Positions 25,133 through 37,957 of a stretch of 64,000 nucleotides of DNA are shown here, piece after piece; the stretch's first letter is position 1; the number at the start of each line of letters is the position of its first letter. This DNA is from Opisthorchis felineus (taxonomy: Eukaryota > Platyhelminthes > Trematoda > Opisthorchiida > Opisthorchiidae): assembly GCA_004794785.1 (NCBI GenBank), contig SJOL01008389.1:374385-438384 (forward strand). The letters run 5' to 3'. Under the pieces are notes generated by a model. The model searched no databases. It saw only the letters and a program-made list of their open reading frames with translations, and was not told the DNA's origin. A program made the translations under genes and the position numbers.

Positions 25133-27333
25133 AAGTTATGGAAGTTTGGACGCTTCGTCAGTGCAAAAGGCTCCTATGTAATGAGAAGTAGTTCGATCGC
25201 TTTAGATTTTTAAGAAAAAGCTGGGAAACGTCGAGATGGTTTTTGTGCTGTCTTTGACTGCTCAAAAAGGATTGGTTTTGTCGCTTTTCAGAAGTGTAGT
25301 TTCGTATACAATGGGGAAGGTTTATCGTAAAAATTATTAACAGTTAAACTATTTACAAATATTGTCACTCTACAGATTCTCGATTAACGTTAACTGTGGG
25401 TGCATCTTATCCTAACTATATATTGGGGAGACTTCTCGAGCAAAGTGGTTTGGAATTATGGAATGTCCACAAACTTCATTGAAGTGAGTGACCAGTGACC
25501 AGTCCAGCTTTGCGAATTTCATTCTTTTCACTATTCTTACACTTGATTGAGTAAATACAAAAAAATATACCTTTTGAACCAGATAGCTCTCTTAAGAGGT
25601 TTTGTCACAAATTCCTTCTCGATCAAGGGTAACTCATGGGAATCCAGTGGCACGATGCCCTGGGTTCATAGAACTTCTATGCATGCTGGGACGTTTGAAA
25701 CCGCAAATAATGTAGCTGACTTCGGCGCACACAGATATTTCAAAGAATAACACTAGGTTGTCAGGAAAGGTACCAACTATTTCCTCTCCGTCTATCCATA
25801 ATTGGTTCCGGATTTTATCTGTTCAAACGTCGGATTTCCGAAGTATCAACGTTCTCTAATTTGCTCGAGTATTACCTATCGAACTTGCAGCTTACGTTAG
25901 GATCAGATCTCAGTTTTCAGTAATTATTATTTTTCTTTTTCATTTGGATAGGCTCGTTTCGTACCACTGGAAATTTATCATTCGGATAGATAAAATAATT
26001 CATGACCAGACTTGACCCTGGACGGGGCTTTCTAATACAACTGCCCAGAGAGAATTCAAACCTCCAAAAGACAAAAAAACATGCATGGGGATTTAATCAT
26101 AGAAAGCGATATTCCATTACTGGCTTACCTTTAAATCCGCTTTTTACACACGAATTAACCTTAGAACAGCTGCTTCTATTACAAAATGCCTAAAATATAT
26201 TAACAAATGACAATGTTCGTGATGCATTTATTTTCTTATAATTAGTAGTTTGTGAAAATCGATCATTAGTTATTTTCACTTTCTTTGCACGTGAGTTTTC
26301 TACTAAACTAAAAGTTTTATTCTTTTGACTGTCTGCCTCTTGGTGAAGCTAGAATTTTTTTAATGTTTCATCTTCAAATCTGTTTCTGAAGTTCAAACCA
26401 ACCGATTCTAGGAATCTGAGAAATGCGTGTGTTTACCTCATGCTTGTTGGTTGTGAATCTTGCGAAGCTGCCACGACTATATACTCAGCTACAGTTGGTG
26501 GATCTTTAAAACGGTTCATTGTTTATTCAACGAAACTTTTTACTTTAAGGCTCTAGGTTGCTGGGCCTTCAGCGTCATGTTAAGCAGACTGTAAATGGTC
26601 ATTCAACGTTTTAGAACATCGCAACACCAGAATTATTATCACGCCACCAACAACGTTTTTTGCTTCAGATGAACAAACATACAACTAGTTAATTTCTTGT
26701 GTAATCTGTGATCAGCAAAGGATACAAACTTAACTTGCTTTTGCTTCATAAGTGGCCTACCTTAGCAGCCACTCTGTGGTTTTCAGCACAGATCTACGTC
26801 AGAAGTCTGCCTGCGTTTTGCTGCATGCAAGATACCTTTTTTGTACAACTTTTCCTTCAGACCACAAAATATTCTGTGCACATATTGGTTGTATCCTTTT
26901 TGCCAAGATATTTATACATGCCAGTTTCACAACGAAGAACCTTCATATCGTTTCCGGCTCTGACATACTACGATAGCATTTTGGTAGTAGTATCAGGAAA
27001 ACATCGAATCCTGTTTTATTTCCAGTAACTTTTGGCCAAAAAACATCCTATGTAAATTGTTCGCAAGAAGGCTTTTCATGAAAGCGCGAGAGGCTCAGAA
27101 ATGGCTCAGATTCGGCTGCTTTGTGTCACTCGCATTTCTGTTTTAGCATGGGTGGCTTGTGATGGAAGGGATTCGGGTTTTAGTTGAGGTGAAAGTAACA
27201 AGTGATTGACCGAATGTGTGGGATGGCACACTTGGCACAATTGGTTGAAACATTTCGAATAACTTCAAATAGGCCGTTACATTGCAATGATCAAGGCTGA
27301 TGGAGCAACAGCCACTCAAAATTTTGACCATGA

Positions 27334-27335
<2 letters not shown>
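25133..27335. other. No recognisable gene
   Basis: AT-rich DNA with unremarkable ORFs; the two overlapping ones at 26708-27028 are in different frames with no recognisable domain. Confidence 0.5.

Positions 27336-27373
<38 letters not shown>
27336..27373. repeat. (AT)19 microsatellite
   Basis: Nineteen uninterrupted AT units. Confidence 0.98.
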
Positions 27374-27376
<3 letters not shown>

Positions 27377-28250
27377 GTTTTAATCACCTTATCACGTCTA
27401 CAATCAACTGACACTCGGCGAATCGACTGAGGCGCCTGCTGATAAAAGAACAACAGAAGTTAGGCGGGTTCAAACTTTCACCCACGGAAATGTAGAAACC
27501 GGAGGTGAATGATGTGATTCTCCGAACTATGTTTTGCACAAATCTTAATTGCTAGGGCGATTAGTCGGAACAGTGGTCTCCAACACTTTTCCAGGCTATC
27601 AGGTCTTCGAAATGGTCATATGGCATACACGTGTCTCTTGACATAAGGCGAACGCAACAAAATCTGGATAGCTACTAGTTACTGGTTGCTAAAAGGCGAA
27701 CGACTCCGCCTGTTTACTCCAAAAATCACTAGGTTCCCTGCCTACATCTTTGCTTAGGGTTAAGGCGCCGTTTTCCATCAGCTATTTGTGTAGATATCCA
27801 CAAAGCGGGTGGTATGCTAAAATTGAGGTATTCAGTTTTTCTTATGAGTGTTCTTGATTGGGAGGTTTTTGATGGTTGGTATGGAGTCATGCACGGAAAA
27901 ATTGGTCACTTCCTAGGTTTAAATATTGGCCTTGCAGGGATTTTGGATTTTTCTCGAACTGGCAAAGTCATGCACAACCAATCATTATTGAGGGGTTGAC
28001 GTCATTCTAGGGTGAATTTTCCATAGGTTGAGTGACTGAATATATACTTGTACAGCCGTGTCATACGAAGTTTAATCGAGTTTCAAACCGGACCGGCAAC
28101 CGGGCAGATTAAGTTAATCAGGTGTAAGCTAATCTCAGTGCGAAAATCACCCCGTTAGTCTTCGTCCCCTGTAATTCTGTCTGTGAGACTCATAAAACTC
28201 AAGAAGTATCATGCTGTTTTTTGTATCATAAGGTTCCGACCATATGGTGT
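27374..28250. other. No recognisable gene
   Basis: I see nothing I can name between the AT microsatellite and the 3' end of PLE-1. Confidence 0.5.
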
Positions 28251-30960
28251 GAAAAGTGAATCACCGTTACTGGTTGTTGGTCAGGCGGCTGTTGATCCGT
28301 TCGTCGAGCCTGGCAATTGACTTGCAAACGTTTCGTCACCATAGGAGGAGACATCATCGGTGCGGAATTGGGTGGGTACTTTTTGCGTTCGTTTATATAG
28401 GTTTTGAAGACTATCTGTTAACTTCTGATGTGATTCGCTATTTGGGGGGCAGCGTTTCTCATTGATCTACTAATGCGTTTGGGATATCTGTTGGGAATTC
28501 TTCTCGATTTGCACTGCCTTGTGGTCTGATATTCTCGAGAATGATTGGTTGGTTGCACCGCCCTATTTTACCCCCTGTTCCTGCGTCTGCCGGTTAATTT
28601 GGTACTTCGGTCTATTGGTTGGGCGCTTCCTCCTTCCAAATTGATGTACTCTTTTGAATCTGCTTCTCTTATGAGTTTCTAGTCCGGTTGAATTTGCAGC
28701 TCAGAGCTCTGTGGTTCTGGCGTTCTCCTGCTCTTAGTGGTTGGTAAATAGGATCAATTTTGATGTTTGTTGATAGCTTTTTCAGTGGAGTACCACAATT
28801 CCATGAATTCACTTTCTTTCCTCGTTCTTCCTGGAGTCAGTATGCGAACGGCGCTTTAGTTGAATTCGTGTTTTTCCTGATCTTTGTGTACGGAGATGAG
28901 GGGAAATTGGTCGTGTCCTTTGGTAGTGAGCTTGTGTTCATGTATTCTGGTGGAGAGCTTCCTTCCCGTTTGTTCTATATAATGCTTGTCGCAGTCCTTG
29001 CATTCCATCCTGTATATGATACTGCTCTTCATCACTGGATCTAATTTCCATTTTGGTCTTGATAGTATCTTCCAAAAAGTGTTCGCAGGTTTGTAAGCTA
29101 CCGTCGTGGGAGCCTCGCCATCATTTCGACGGTTTCCTTGATGTATGGAAGTGTGATTTGTTCTTTTCCATTTTTTGCTGTTGTGTTTGTCGTGTTTGGT
29201 CTTCTGAGTGATTTCCAGATGAAATTCCTTAGGTATCCATTCTATGGAACAATTTGTACAGGGTTTTTCTTATTAAATCTTGGAGTCTGTTTTGCTGTAA
29301 TGTGTCTCGATTTGTTTGAAAGTTTCTGAATGCAGCTTTGTTTGGACGGTTGCTTTGGTAGCTCAGGATTGGGTCCGTATGCGTCACCCTTTTTGTAGAC
29401 CTCAGTTTGTAGCTGTCCGTTCGACAATATTGTGATAAAGACGTTCAGAAATGCCAGTTTTCCGTTGTTTTGTTCTTCTGTTGTGACTTTGATGTCGTCG
29501 AAAACGTTGTTTGGTAGTTGTCTTACTCGTTGCAGTTCGCTCCTTTTGATGATCACAGAAGTGTCGTTTATCTGGCGGATCCATATTTTGGGATTTATAT
29601 CGGGCAACACTATTTTTTTCAAACTTTTGCATTGTTATTTCTGCAATAAATTCTGGAATTGGCAAGCCCATTGGTGCCCCTCGTAGTTGTTCATAATGTT
29701 CTCCGTTGAACTCGAAATGTGTGATCAGGCGTTATTCGATTAATTTGCAGGGGTCTTCTTTCGCCAGCGATTCAGTTGGCATACTGTCGTTGTTTACTAA
29801 TTCGGCCACAGTTGCCTTGGCAGAATCAAGGCCCACAGACGTGAATATTGAGCTCACAACAACTGAGACCACTATTTCCTCCTGTTTGATGTTTACGTTC
29901 TTCAGTTTCTCTAAAAAACTGTCCCACATTTTTTATTATGTGTTGAGACCCAATGATGGGATGTTTCAACTTTTTCCATAGTTCTTTCGAAAGATTGTAG
30001 GTTGCTGTTCTAGGACGTGATACTATCGGTCGGAGGGCTATTGATTCTTTGTGTACCTTTGGGGAATGGCCGAATTATGAGCTCTTATTCTCCAATATTC
30101 ATATTTTGTAATCTTGTGGAGATCTTGAACTTTCTTCATGTTTCTTATTGATTTTATTTGCTATTTGCTTGCTTTGGTCGCGTTCTAAGTGGCGGTACGT
30201 AATTATGTCTTTGAGTAGGGCCTTCGCTTTATTGATTTGGTCCGGTTTGTCCGTGATCACTTTTAGGCGTTCTTTTTCTGCTTGTGGAATCACTATGTTT
30301 CCAACCTTCTTCAAGTTGTTCATTGCTTCTTTTTCTTTGCCAGAAAACACTTTGGGTGGCTTGTTGACTGTGATTGCTGGAAAGGCGGTTTGAGGAAGTT
30401 GTTGCTGAGCGTTTTCGTCGAGTCCGATAGATTTCATCGCCACTTCTAAGTTGGTTAAATACTCCAGGTTTCTCGCATCTTTGAAGTTGAAATTAAGCCC
30501 TTTGATGAGAACGTTTCCTTCAGCTTCTGTCACTTGCCCTTTGGATAGTTTCCTTACCCGGGCTTTGTTGTGATTATTTTGTACTCCTGGCTTTTAATCA
30601 GCCTTGAGAATTTACTTTCTAGATGTGCTTTCTTGTTTTAGCAGTTTATGTAACTCTTTGTTCTATCGCCATGCTGAGTCGCTCGATGTCTTCAAGCAGG
30701 CTTCTCTATGTTCATTGGTTATTCTCTCGTATTTTCTAATGCGGTTGTGACTGTCTGTAATCATGAGTCTCACCACCCGTCGATCATTCTGACTAGCTAT
30801 TATCCAAGCTTGTCGATGGTTTATTGAGGGTTGATGGGTTACGTTACTCGGGAGGACGTATTTCCGAAGGCATTCATGAAGGAAGTAGAGCTCTTATCGT
30901 GTGGAGCTCGTAAGCAGGCAAAAGTCCCGCATCGACAGTGGTGGTGAGTGTGGAATGCCC
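28251..30960 (-). mobile_element. Penelope-like element 1 (RT plus GIY-YIG), near full length, broken
   Basis: Minus-strand pieces follow PLE order. The pre-RT region is at 30600-30960 ('QNDRRVVRLMITDSHNRIRKY'-type sequence). The RT N-terminus is at 30099-30590 (KGLNFNFKDA, then ITDKPDQINKAKALL). An RT block with 'KEDPCKLIE' is at 29732-29929. The RT motif GAPMGLPIPEFIAE is near 29650-29690. The catalytic region at about 29500-29600 reads RQINDTSVIIKR where active copies have a Y-V-D-D-T box, so polymerase activity is lost. The GIY-YIG endonuclease at 28880-29050 reads YRMECKDCDKHYIEQTGRK, then HEHKL: CxxC and the Arg are kept, but Gly of 'YIG' is Glu. Stops and frameshifts separate the pieces. 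The tail (28256-28400) matches that of PLE-2. Confidence 0.87.
28319..28361 (-). ncRNA. Hammerhead-like stem-loop in PLE-1 tail
   Basis: Minus strand: CCGATGA, then a helix of GTCTCC pairing with GGTGAC (one U-U mismatch, six-base loop), then GAAAC and, ten bases later, GTC. This is the order of hammerhead core elements, with the first box changed from CTGATGA to CCGATGA. I could not form a convincing helix I, so this may be only a related stem-loop. PLE pseudo-LTRs are known to carry hammerheads. Confidence 0.3.
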
Positions 30961-33900
30961 GAAGTTGTTGGTAATTTATTTGTTTCGCTATTGTTTACCA
31001 TTGATCTTGGCTGCTTGCTTCCATTACAGACTAGAGCAACAATGGGTGAAAATATGTGAGAACAGTAATGAACCGTACAGGTCTATTACCTAAATTTTTG
31101 CATGAATAGCAAAGATCAAAACGTGACTTTTGTTGACTAATGAGTGCAGCTAGGGTGGGTTTGGTGTGTCATGGAGATTACGGTTACTGGTGCCTTTTGA
31201 GGATGTCAAACTGATAGTTAATACCGAGTATCTTGGTGCACAGCCTCTTGGAGAAGGCTGTTTTCCTTGGGCACACAGTACAAAATCACTTTTGGGAGTG
31301 CGAGACAAGTTAAAATGCGAATTTCCTTGCGTCTGTTTTTGAAGCAGATGAGTAGATTCCTCTATATTTGTGTATTTTCTGAAGCTTGTTCTGACCTCCT
31401 CCTCTCAAAACATTTCAGAAATCGTCAACTTTACTACTACACTGCAGTTTACTGTGACCCGCCTGTGCAACCGAATGAACGCCCCCGACTCGCTTTAAAT
31501 CCAAGAAGACAAGACTAGGGGAAGCAATCTAGATGGGACTTTCTCAAAAACCATCAACTTTCACAACCAATGGTTTACATTTGTTAAATGCACTGCTTTT
31601 TTGGCTCAGGAATGCACTGCGCGAACGGCAGGTTGGAAATAATGTATACCTGTGGGAGAAGGTCTGCAGTTTTTTATCTCAGACGCTGATATTTTTGCAA
31701 GAGGTAGCGGCCCATGTACGCCCATAAGGGGAAATTTGATTACAGCGATTCGGTTCCATCGTTTGCTGTACACCGTTATTAACCGCCACTTTTATCTGTC
31801 ATTCTATCAACTGGCGGAGGGCTGCAGCTGTAGGGAGATAAATTCACCCTGGTTATAGAAATAGGGAAAAGGTGTTGGTGGAAAAAGGTCAAATAACCAT
31901 CATCTAATTGCCAACCGAAGTCACTTCTGACAACACCACAGGATAAAGGTAGTCGTTCACGGGCTTATGTGGTGCCCAGACTGTTAAGCTTGGTGGTGCT
32001 GTTCCGTGTAGGCCAGGTTACAATGATCCATTTGGACAACATATACAGTAGCCATAGCCAGTCGCACTGATCATCGCTCACTTGACAGCAAACTAAACAG
32101 TTAATGGCTATCCTGGCCGGAGATTTTTCGACCCCGGTTATTTGACCGTTGACACATTTCACTCCTGTTGATTGAAATGTCAGACGGTTTTAGCTGAAAA
32201 CTTCGATATGCAGTCCCCATTATCTTCACTATTAACTCGGTACTAACACAATTATTAACGCGACATTATTCCCACGTACCTGAATGTGAAACCACCGGAT
32301 ACGTCTGTCGCTTCTGCTAAAATGGTTTTCTCAACAGCCAAGCCATTCCTCGAACAGAGGACTTAGCTAACCACCCAGCGATTAACCGATGTACGCCACC
32401 ACAGCACAGTGGCTTATAGCCGAGGCGGTGGAAATTACCAAGAATCACAGCATGAATAGAATCAAGGTATAGAACTGGCGAGCGTGTGCAATGTGTTCCT
32501 AGATAAGCTGAGTTGACGCGTAATTGTGTGTGGTTGTCAATGCACGTAGAATCATTAGCAAAAACAGGGCGTAGAAATCCCAACCCGAACGAAGTTCACA
32601 GAATCCCTCTTCCTTACACAACCATTGTAGCACTAGCTTATCCACACAGAGGGACGATAAGTGCAAACGATGTTCAGCAGGGATCTTCATGTGAACCGAA
32701 CCGAAAAAAACTAGACCCTAAGCTGGACCCAAATCCATGTAGTTTCTCCCATTGGCTTAACACTTATTGACCCACCCTAACACAAGATCCCTTGGCCGAC
32801 ACCTAACAAAGATTTTTGGCTTGACTTACCTGATTGGTTCTCCTTCCGCCTTAAATCTCGACCAACCTCGTAACCTAGTCACTTGGCCGGACGAAGCATT
32901 TTATGTAAAAAGAGAAACGTTGCCCAACAGTAAATCTACCGGTTGTACCCAAACGTTTTCGAAAAAGATCAACTAGGTTTACATTTCAAAAAGGAGCACC
33001 ATATGAACTTGTTTTACTCTTTTGCACCATCATCCTTATTGTTCGGGAATTTTACCCAGCAATCCAACTTCATACGCTTAATTTGTACTGTGGGGGAACT
33101 TCCCAAAGCAGTCACCTCAGTTGGCACATGTGTATGTTTTAAAAATAGCATCCACTTTACAAAACATTTTTATTTCTGCTGTGTACGAATTTCAATGCGT
33201 ACCACAATCATTTTCTGTTGAGTGGACTTTGATCACTATATACGGGGAGAATCCAAGAACATGTCAGGAAGGCCTGATTCTTGAAAATAATCCTAGAATG
33301 CGCGAAGCTTACTGGAACCCTCAAACTCCACCAAAACCGCACTAACGGTGTCAACCATCTGAGCTAGAAAAGCAAGCTGCCGATTGGACGCTCAAGAATT
33401 CAATCAATTCAGCAACGGTGGCGATGATGAGTGTTTGGGTACGTCATGGAAGCAGCGCCAACCAATCATCCAACCATCCAACCAATCGGACAGCCTGAGT
33501 TCAAGGTCAGAAGTGCGCTTTAATTACCGCCATACTCCTTTTAATTTTGCGCTCACTTGTTCGCACTAAAGCTTTTGTGTCCCTCGTTGGCGAATCTTTT
33601 TTCGACACTAAGGCAGTGGAGGGGGAACAGTAGTTAGTAACAACGAGCATACTCACATTTTTCACCCGCACCGAAGATATCATGATGAATAGAGCACGCT
33701 GTCACATTTTATCAGTCTAATCTAATCTACCTCGTTGTGCTTGAATGGCGATTGTGAATTCCATTATTTCCGTATCTGCCGAAGAATGTCATTTTCTCTA
33801 CCCCTCAGATACGCATGGAAAGGAAATAGTATTGTTTTGCTTTAATATTATGGCTCATTTCTGTCCTCGTAAATCTCACTAGAACTTTGCAAGTTTAGTG

Positions 33901-35362
33901 AAGCTCCCCTTCTTTATAAGAACCCTTCATCCAAGAAACTTCCCGAGGAGAGAAATAGCTTTGATAATCCCTCTTTTCTCCAAAGCAAATTGTCTCCTTC
34001 AAACGTCCTCCCGTAATTCGGCTGACACTGTCAATCGGTAGACCATTACCTCTTAGAAAAAGCAGATAAACTCTGATCAGAAGGATTCACATTTCCCTTG
34101 ATTGCCCTTGATGTCGTCAGGTTTGACAAATAAGGAGAAACGTAATGGAAGGGGTCATTCGGTACAACCCAACACTTTTATAGTTTAAAAAAAAGGAAAC
34201 TGTAATCACATGTGTCACTAGATCTTAGTTCGATGTCGATGACTTCTAAATCACATGACGGGTGGTTGAATATACTTCGTAACTTTGTACTGATATGTCT
34301 AGAAACAGTCTTCCTTATCCGTCTTGCCTTGCAGTTGCGACAGTATATGAAAAACTGTGGTTAAATCAACCAAACCGTGCTAAACTTGGTCGAAACGCAA
34401 CTCGACGCTTAGTTTGGATGCGTAGGCCAAACATTCCTATTTATACACTGTTGCACAGCTATTTCTAAGCTCTTTGTAGAGGGCTTCAAACGTGATCAGT
34501 TGCTTTCATAAGTTGATTAGCAATCCTGTTTGGAGAAGGTGGGATGAGCAACATTTGCCAAGGATTGGGTCAGGTATTTTTTCCATTTCAAGGAGGAATA
34601 AGGCGATTTCCTTGGTGAAGTTTCATGGGTAAGAAACTTAAGGAGTGCCAACGATCCCATAGTATTTCTTTAACTGTACTCACCTTAAAATACACGTAAA
34701 TGATCGATAAGTGGTAATACGAGTACGGGTTGTACCTCTGTGCGGGGATTGGTCTACCTTTCGTGACTACATAGGTAAGGCCTAGTGTATCTTATTGCAC
34801 TAAAAAATCCGCAAATTGATAGTGAAGACTGGCCCCCAGGAATAACCGTTTGTACTAAAATGAAGTGTATGTTTGCAGGTACAAACTCTAAAGAGACAAG
34901 CGAATTAGGTAGTAGTCGAGAATTGATCGTAGCTTAGGTGATTGAGTTGTCTGACATGTATGAATGAGTTACAAATGAATGCGGTTTAATTAGATGTCGT
35001 TGCATGGAATTGTTAGTCTGAAAAAGTTCTGTGTTTACCTGATTTGGTATTTCAAAGGATGCCATATCCGTATACTTATGAACAGCCTCCGGGAAGCGTA
35101 CCACTATATTTCTGTTACAGGCTTCGAACAGTCCTTATAGGCCAGATTGATGTGCGCTTCCTTGTCACTAAATTGTCGTAGAGGGGTTACTCTAGCAAGC
35201 CTCCTAAAGGATGCAGTTTACGGCAAAATGTATCCTGTACAATGCACCTGAGCGGAAACTGAGGTAGTGTGACAAACCAACTTGGGTAGTTCTGCTATCT
35301 ACATGTGTCCATAAAACTTGGGTGTCCTAATCACGTAAATCAATTTTTTCTTTTTTTTTCAG
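30961..35362. other. No recognisable gene
   Basis: Nothing assigned in about 4.4 kb. A short CCAACC/CCAATC simple repeat lies near 33458-33488. ORFs at 31267-31518, 32317-32583, 32943-33221 and 33384-33569 have no recognised domains. Confidence 0.5.
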
Positions 35363-35429
35363 GACGTCTTTCTCTGGCACAGATTCAGTGACACCCCCAA
35401 AGTCGTCGAAAGAATATCCACTTAGCTAG
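35363..35429 (+). CDS. Candidate terminal exon, unknown product
   Basis: Preceded by a very strong acceptor: a T-rich tract then CAG, with AG at 35361-35362. In one frame it reads TSFSGTDSVTPPKSSKEYPLS and then stop (TAG at 35427-35429); another frame stops close by. The Ser/Pro/Lys-rich tail resembles disordered C-termini, but nothing identifies it. Support is the acceptor only. Confidence 0.18.
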
Positions 35430-37630
35430 TGCACCAAACGATCATCGTCTCATTTCTGCAGTAGTTCGAGAATTTGCATGGGTGTTCTGGCGACTCGGTC
35501 TTTGCTCTCGGTAATGCAGGTGGCTGTATTCGTCATGTAGCTTTAGGGTGAAAAAGCATGGTAATCTGAGCAGAAAGGACTGGCTAAACCATCGGACAGG
35601 ACAGATTCTGGCATGGTGCAAGACCCATCACTTGAAATTAGAGATTGCCCTTCGATGAAAACATCGCAGAAGGCATTCAGTGTGATTGTCATTGTAGTGA
35701 ATCAACTTATTTGAGAACCGGCTCCCTTAGGTCCGTACAATCCATTTTCCTACGCACGTACATTTTGGTCGGCCTATGCGCATCCTCCTGCAGACAGCTT
35801 GAAAGAAAAAAAGCACGAAAGCTAGTTTCTTTTGAAAATCTCATGGGGGGCAAGTGTTACGCTGAGATTTAACCTCAGATTGCTAGGCAACTAGACGGAA
35901 AGACTTAAAACTCTCCAGTAGTCGAGACAAGCCTGAGATTTGCAAGTTTTGGTTTATTTCGTGGCCCATATTTTAAAAGTAAGTTCGGTTTTTACCAAAG
36001 ACTAATAAAGTAGTAGGACAAAGCAAAACGACAGAACGCATGTTCACCTATCTTTGTAAATCATGTTGATTCGCTCAGTGACGCTGATGACTTGGATACA
36101 TACAAGCTAGCATACACACAAAAGTGTGTCTGCTAGAGTGCCTTAAATGAGATCATATTTGTTCACAGCGCCAAAAATTCAGCTACTGACCATTTGCACC
36201 AACTATAAGATTTTAAACTGGTGCATAGTTGATTTGACTGAGGCATGTTTAAAGGGTGCAAACCAACCACAAAACCAGCGTGTGAATGCCACCTGTGTAA
36301 ACTCTGGCGTTTGAAAGCATATGAGGGAACAATGGATGTTCTGAAATTACCTGGCCAGTTGGAATTTCCAGCATAGCGCAGCAGGCGCTATGGAAAAATA
36401 CTGTATCGGCGCTGTTGGAACAGTCCCGAGGAATAAATGTGGACAAAGCAAACAGATAAGTGTATATCAGCCTTGTGTACTTTGGGACTGGGAAAATGAT
36501 ATAAGAAATTCTGTAAGAAATTGTGCTTCTAAAAACATGTCATGTCTTATCATACACTTTCTAATAAACGTATTTCTGATCTGATTTTAAATAAAATGAC
36601 TACTTTTCACGATGTGATTTTATGCAGAACATAGTAGGATGGTTCTGAACAGCCTGAAAGTTCTGGCTAAACAAGTAGACAACCCTTCCAGTGCACTTCA
36701 GGACGAAACTACGTTTTTTGTACGCAAAACTACATAACTGCACAGCTGGCCTTGTAAGAACCATGGTCCATGCTCACAATCGCCGATAAGTGTCAAGAAA
36801 ATGGACTACACCTACAAGGGATAAACATCAAAATATTGTAAATTACCAATTCTAAACCCACTAGGAAAATGCATCCTGTACACGAAGTCGATCTTTGTTG
36901 AAAATCCGAGAAGCACTATATGGCTGCTTCATCTTTATTGGAAATCGTCAGCAATACGCATGAATCTCGTGGGAGACTGAAACTTGCAACCACTCGACTA
37001 CTAAGTAAAGACCTCCGCTGTCTACTGGTTCCGCCAGCAGATAGGCCTATTCCTGGAATTTCCATCAATCCAGTTTCCTACTTACGCATCAATCTGAATG
37101 TGTGTATCGGTAAACATCCATTTGGAAAGCAACTTAATGTTAAAGGTGAACTCCACCGAAACACAAATAAGCCATTTGTTTTTATGACATCATTAAATGT
37201 GCTCTATAACGGTCAATGTTCGAGATTGTTGTTGAACTGAATTTTGGGTATTTGTTACATACGAAGGCGAAAGAGATAGTAAAGTCCCTAAATAACCATT
37301 CCCTACTTCATAAATTGCCTCCTAAAACGAGAATCTTTCACTGCTTGTTAGTACATGAATTCGAAAGAAAACATTGCGTATGAATTACCGGCTTAGTTGG
37401 AAAATGATTGACTTAAGCCCGCATGCTAGCCAAGAATGCTGTTTTCTGCTAGGCTGCCTAAATTTGACTCCTAGTTTTGTCCTGTTTGAAATGATATACG
37501 TCGTTGAGTTTCTCACCATCAAAGGAACAACTTTAACTTTGCAGGAGTTGTGAATTTGGTTTCACAGCAGTTGCGTTTGAACACCCCTTCTCCTACCCTA
37601 GCGCAGTCATTTCCTTTAGATCATACCTAG
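35430..37630. other. No recognisable gene
   Basis: I see no supported feature. A small hairpin-forming stretch (GCTAGCATACACACAAAAGT... pairing with TGTGTCTGCTAG) lies near 36108-36136. The 106-codon ORF at 36920-37240 (+) is not recognised. Confidence 0.5.
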
Positions 37631-37955
37631 GAAGAACGCACTCTAGCTTATCAGTGGTGGATATCTTTGGTCGTACCGGGATCCAGAACTCGGCCAATTC
37701 ACGCGCGAGATATGTGTTACCAGTGTTCCACCATCACGCATCGGGCGAATATGAATTCTTCAGACTTTTGGAACAAACTGACTTGGAGTGAAATCCGAGA
37801 GGTCTTCTCCGTAAGAGTGCGCTTGTGCTCCATGTTTACTGGGATCCCACTCGGCTTACCTCTGAAAACCCGGACACTGAAGAAACTCAACTACGTTGAC
37901 GTGCGTAGGAGGGTCAGGATTCTGGAGATCGACAGAAGTTTGGGTTGCTTTATGA
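37631..37955 (+). CDS. Candidate internal exon, unknown product
   Basis: A 325-nt open stretch bounded by an acceptor-like pyrimidine-rich tract ending TAG (37628-37630) and a consensus donor GTAAGT (GT at 37956-37957). The frame is open throughout for 108 codons, beginning EERTLAYQWWISLVVPG. An internal GTAAGA donor offers a shorter alternative. The deduced peptide is basic and has no motif I recognise. Being bounded exactly by splice signals is the only evidence; chance is possible. Confidence 0.25.
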
Positions 37956-37957
37956 GT

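Noticed and set aside
28256..29981. Series of plus-strand ORFs over 28.2-30.4 kb, several hydrophobic and membrane-protein-like
   Set aside because: They are antisense to the PLE-1 RT and GIY-YIG coding sequence, which explains their openness and composition.
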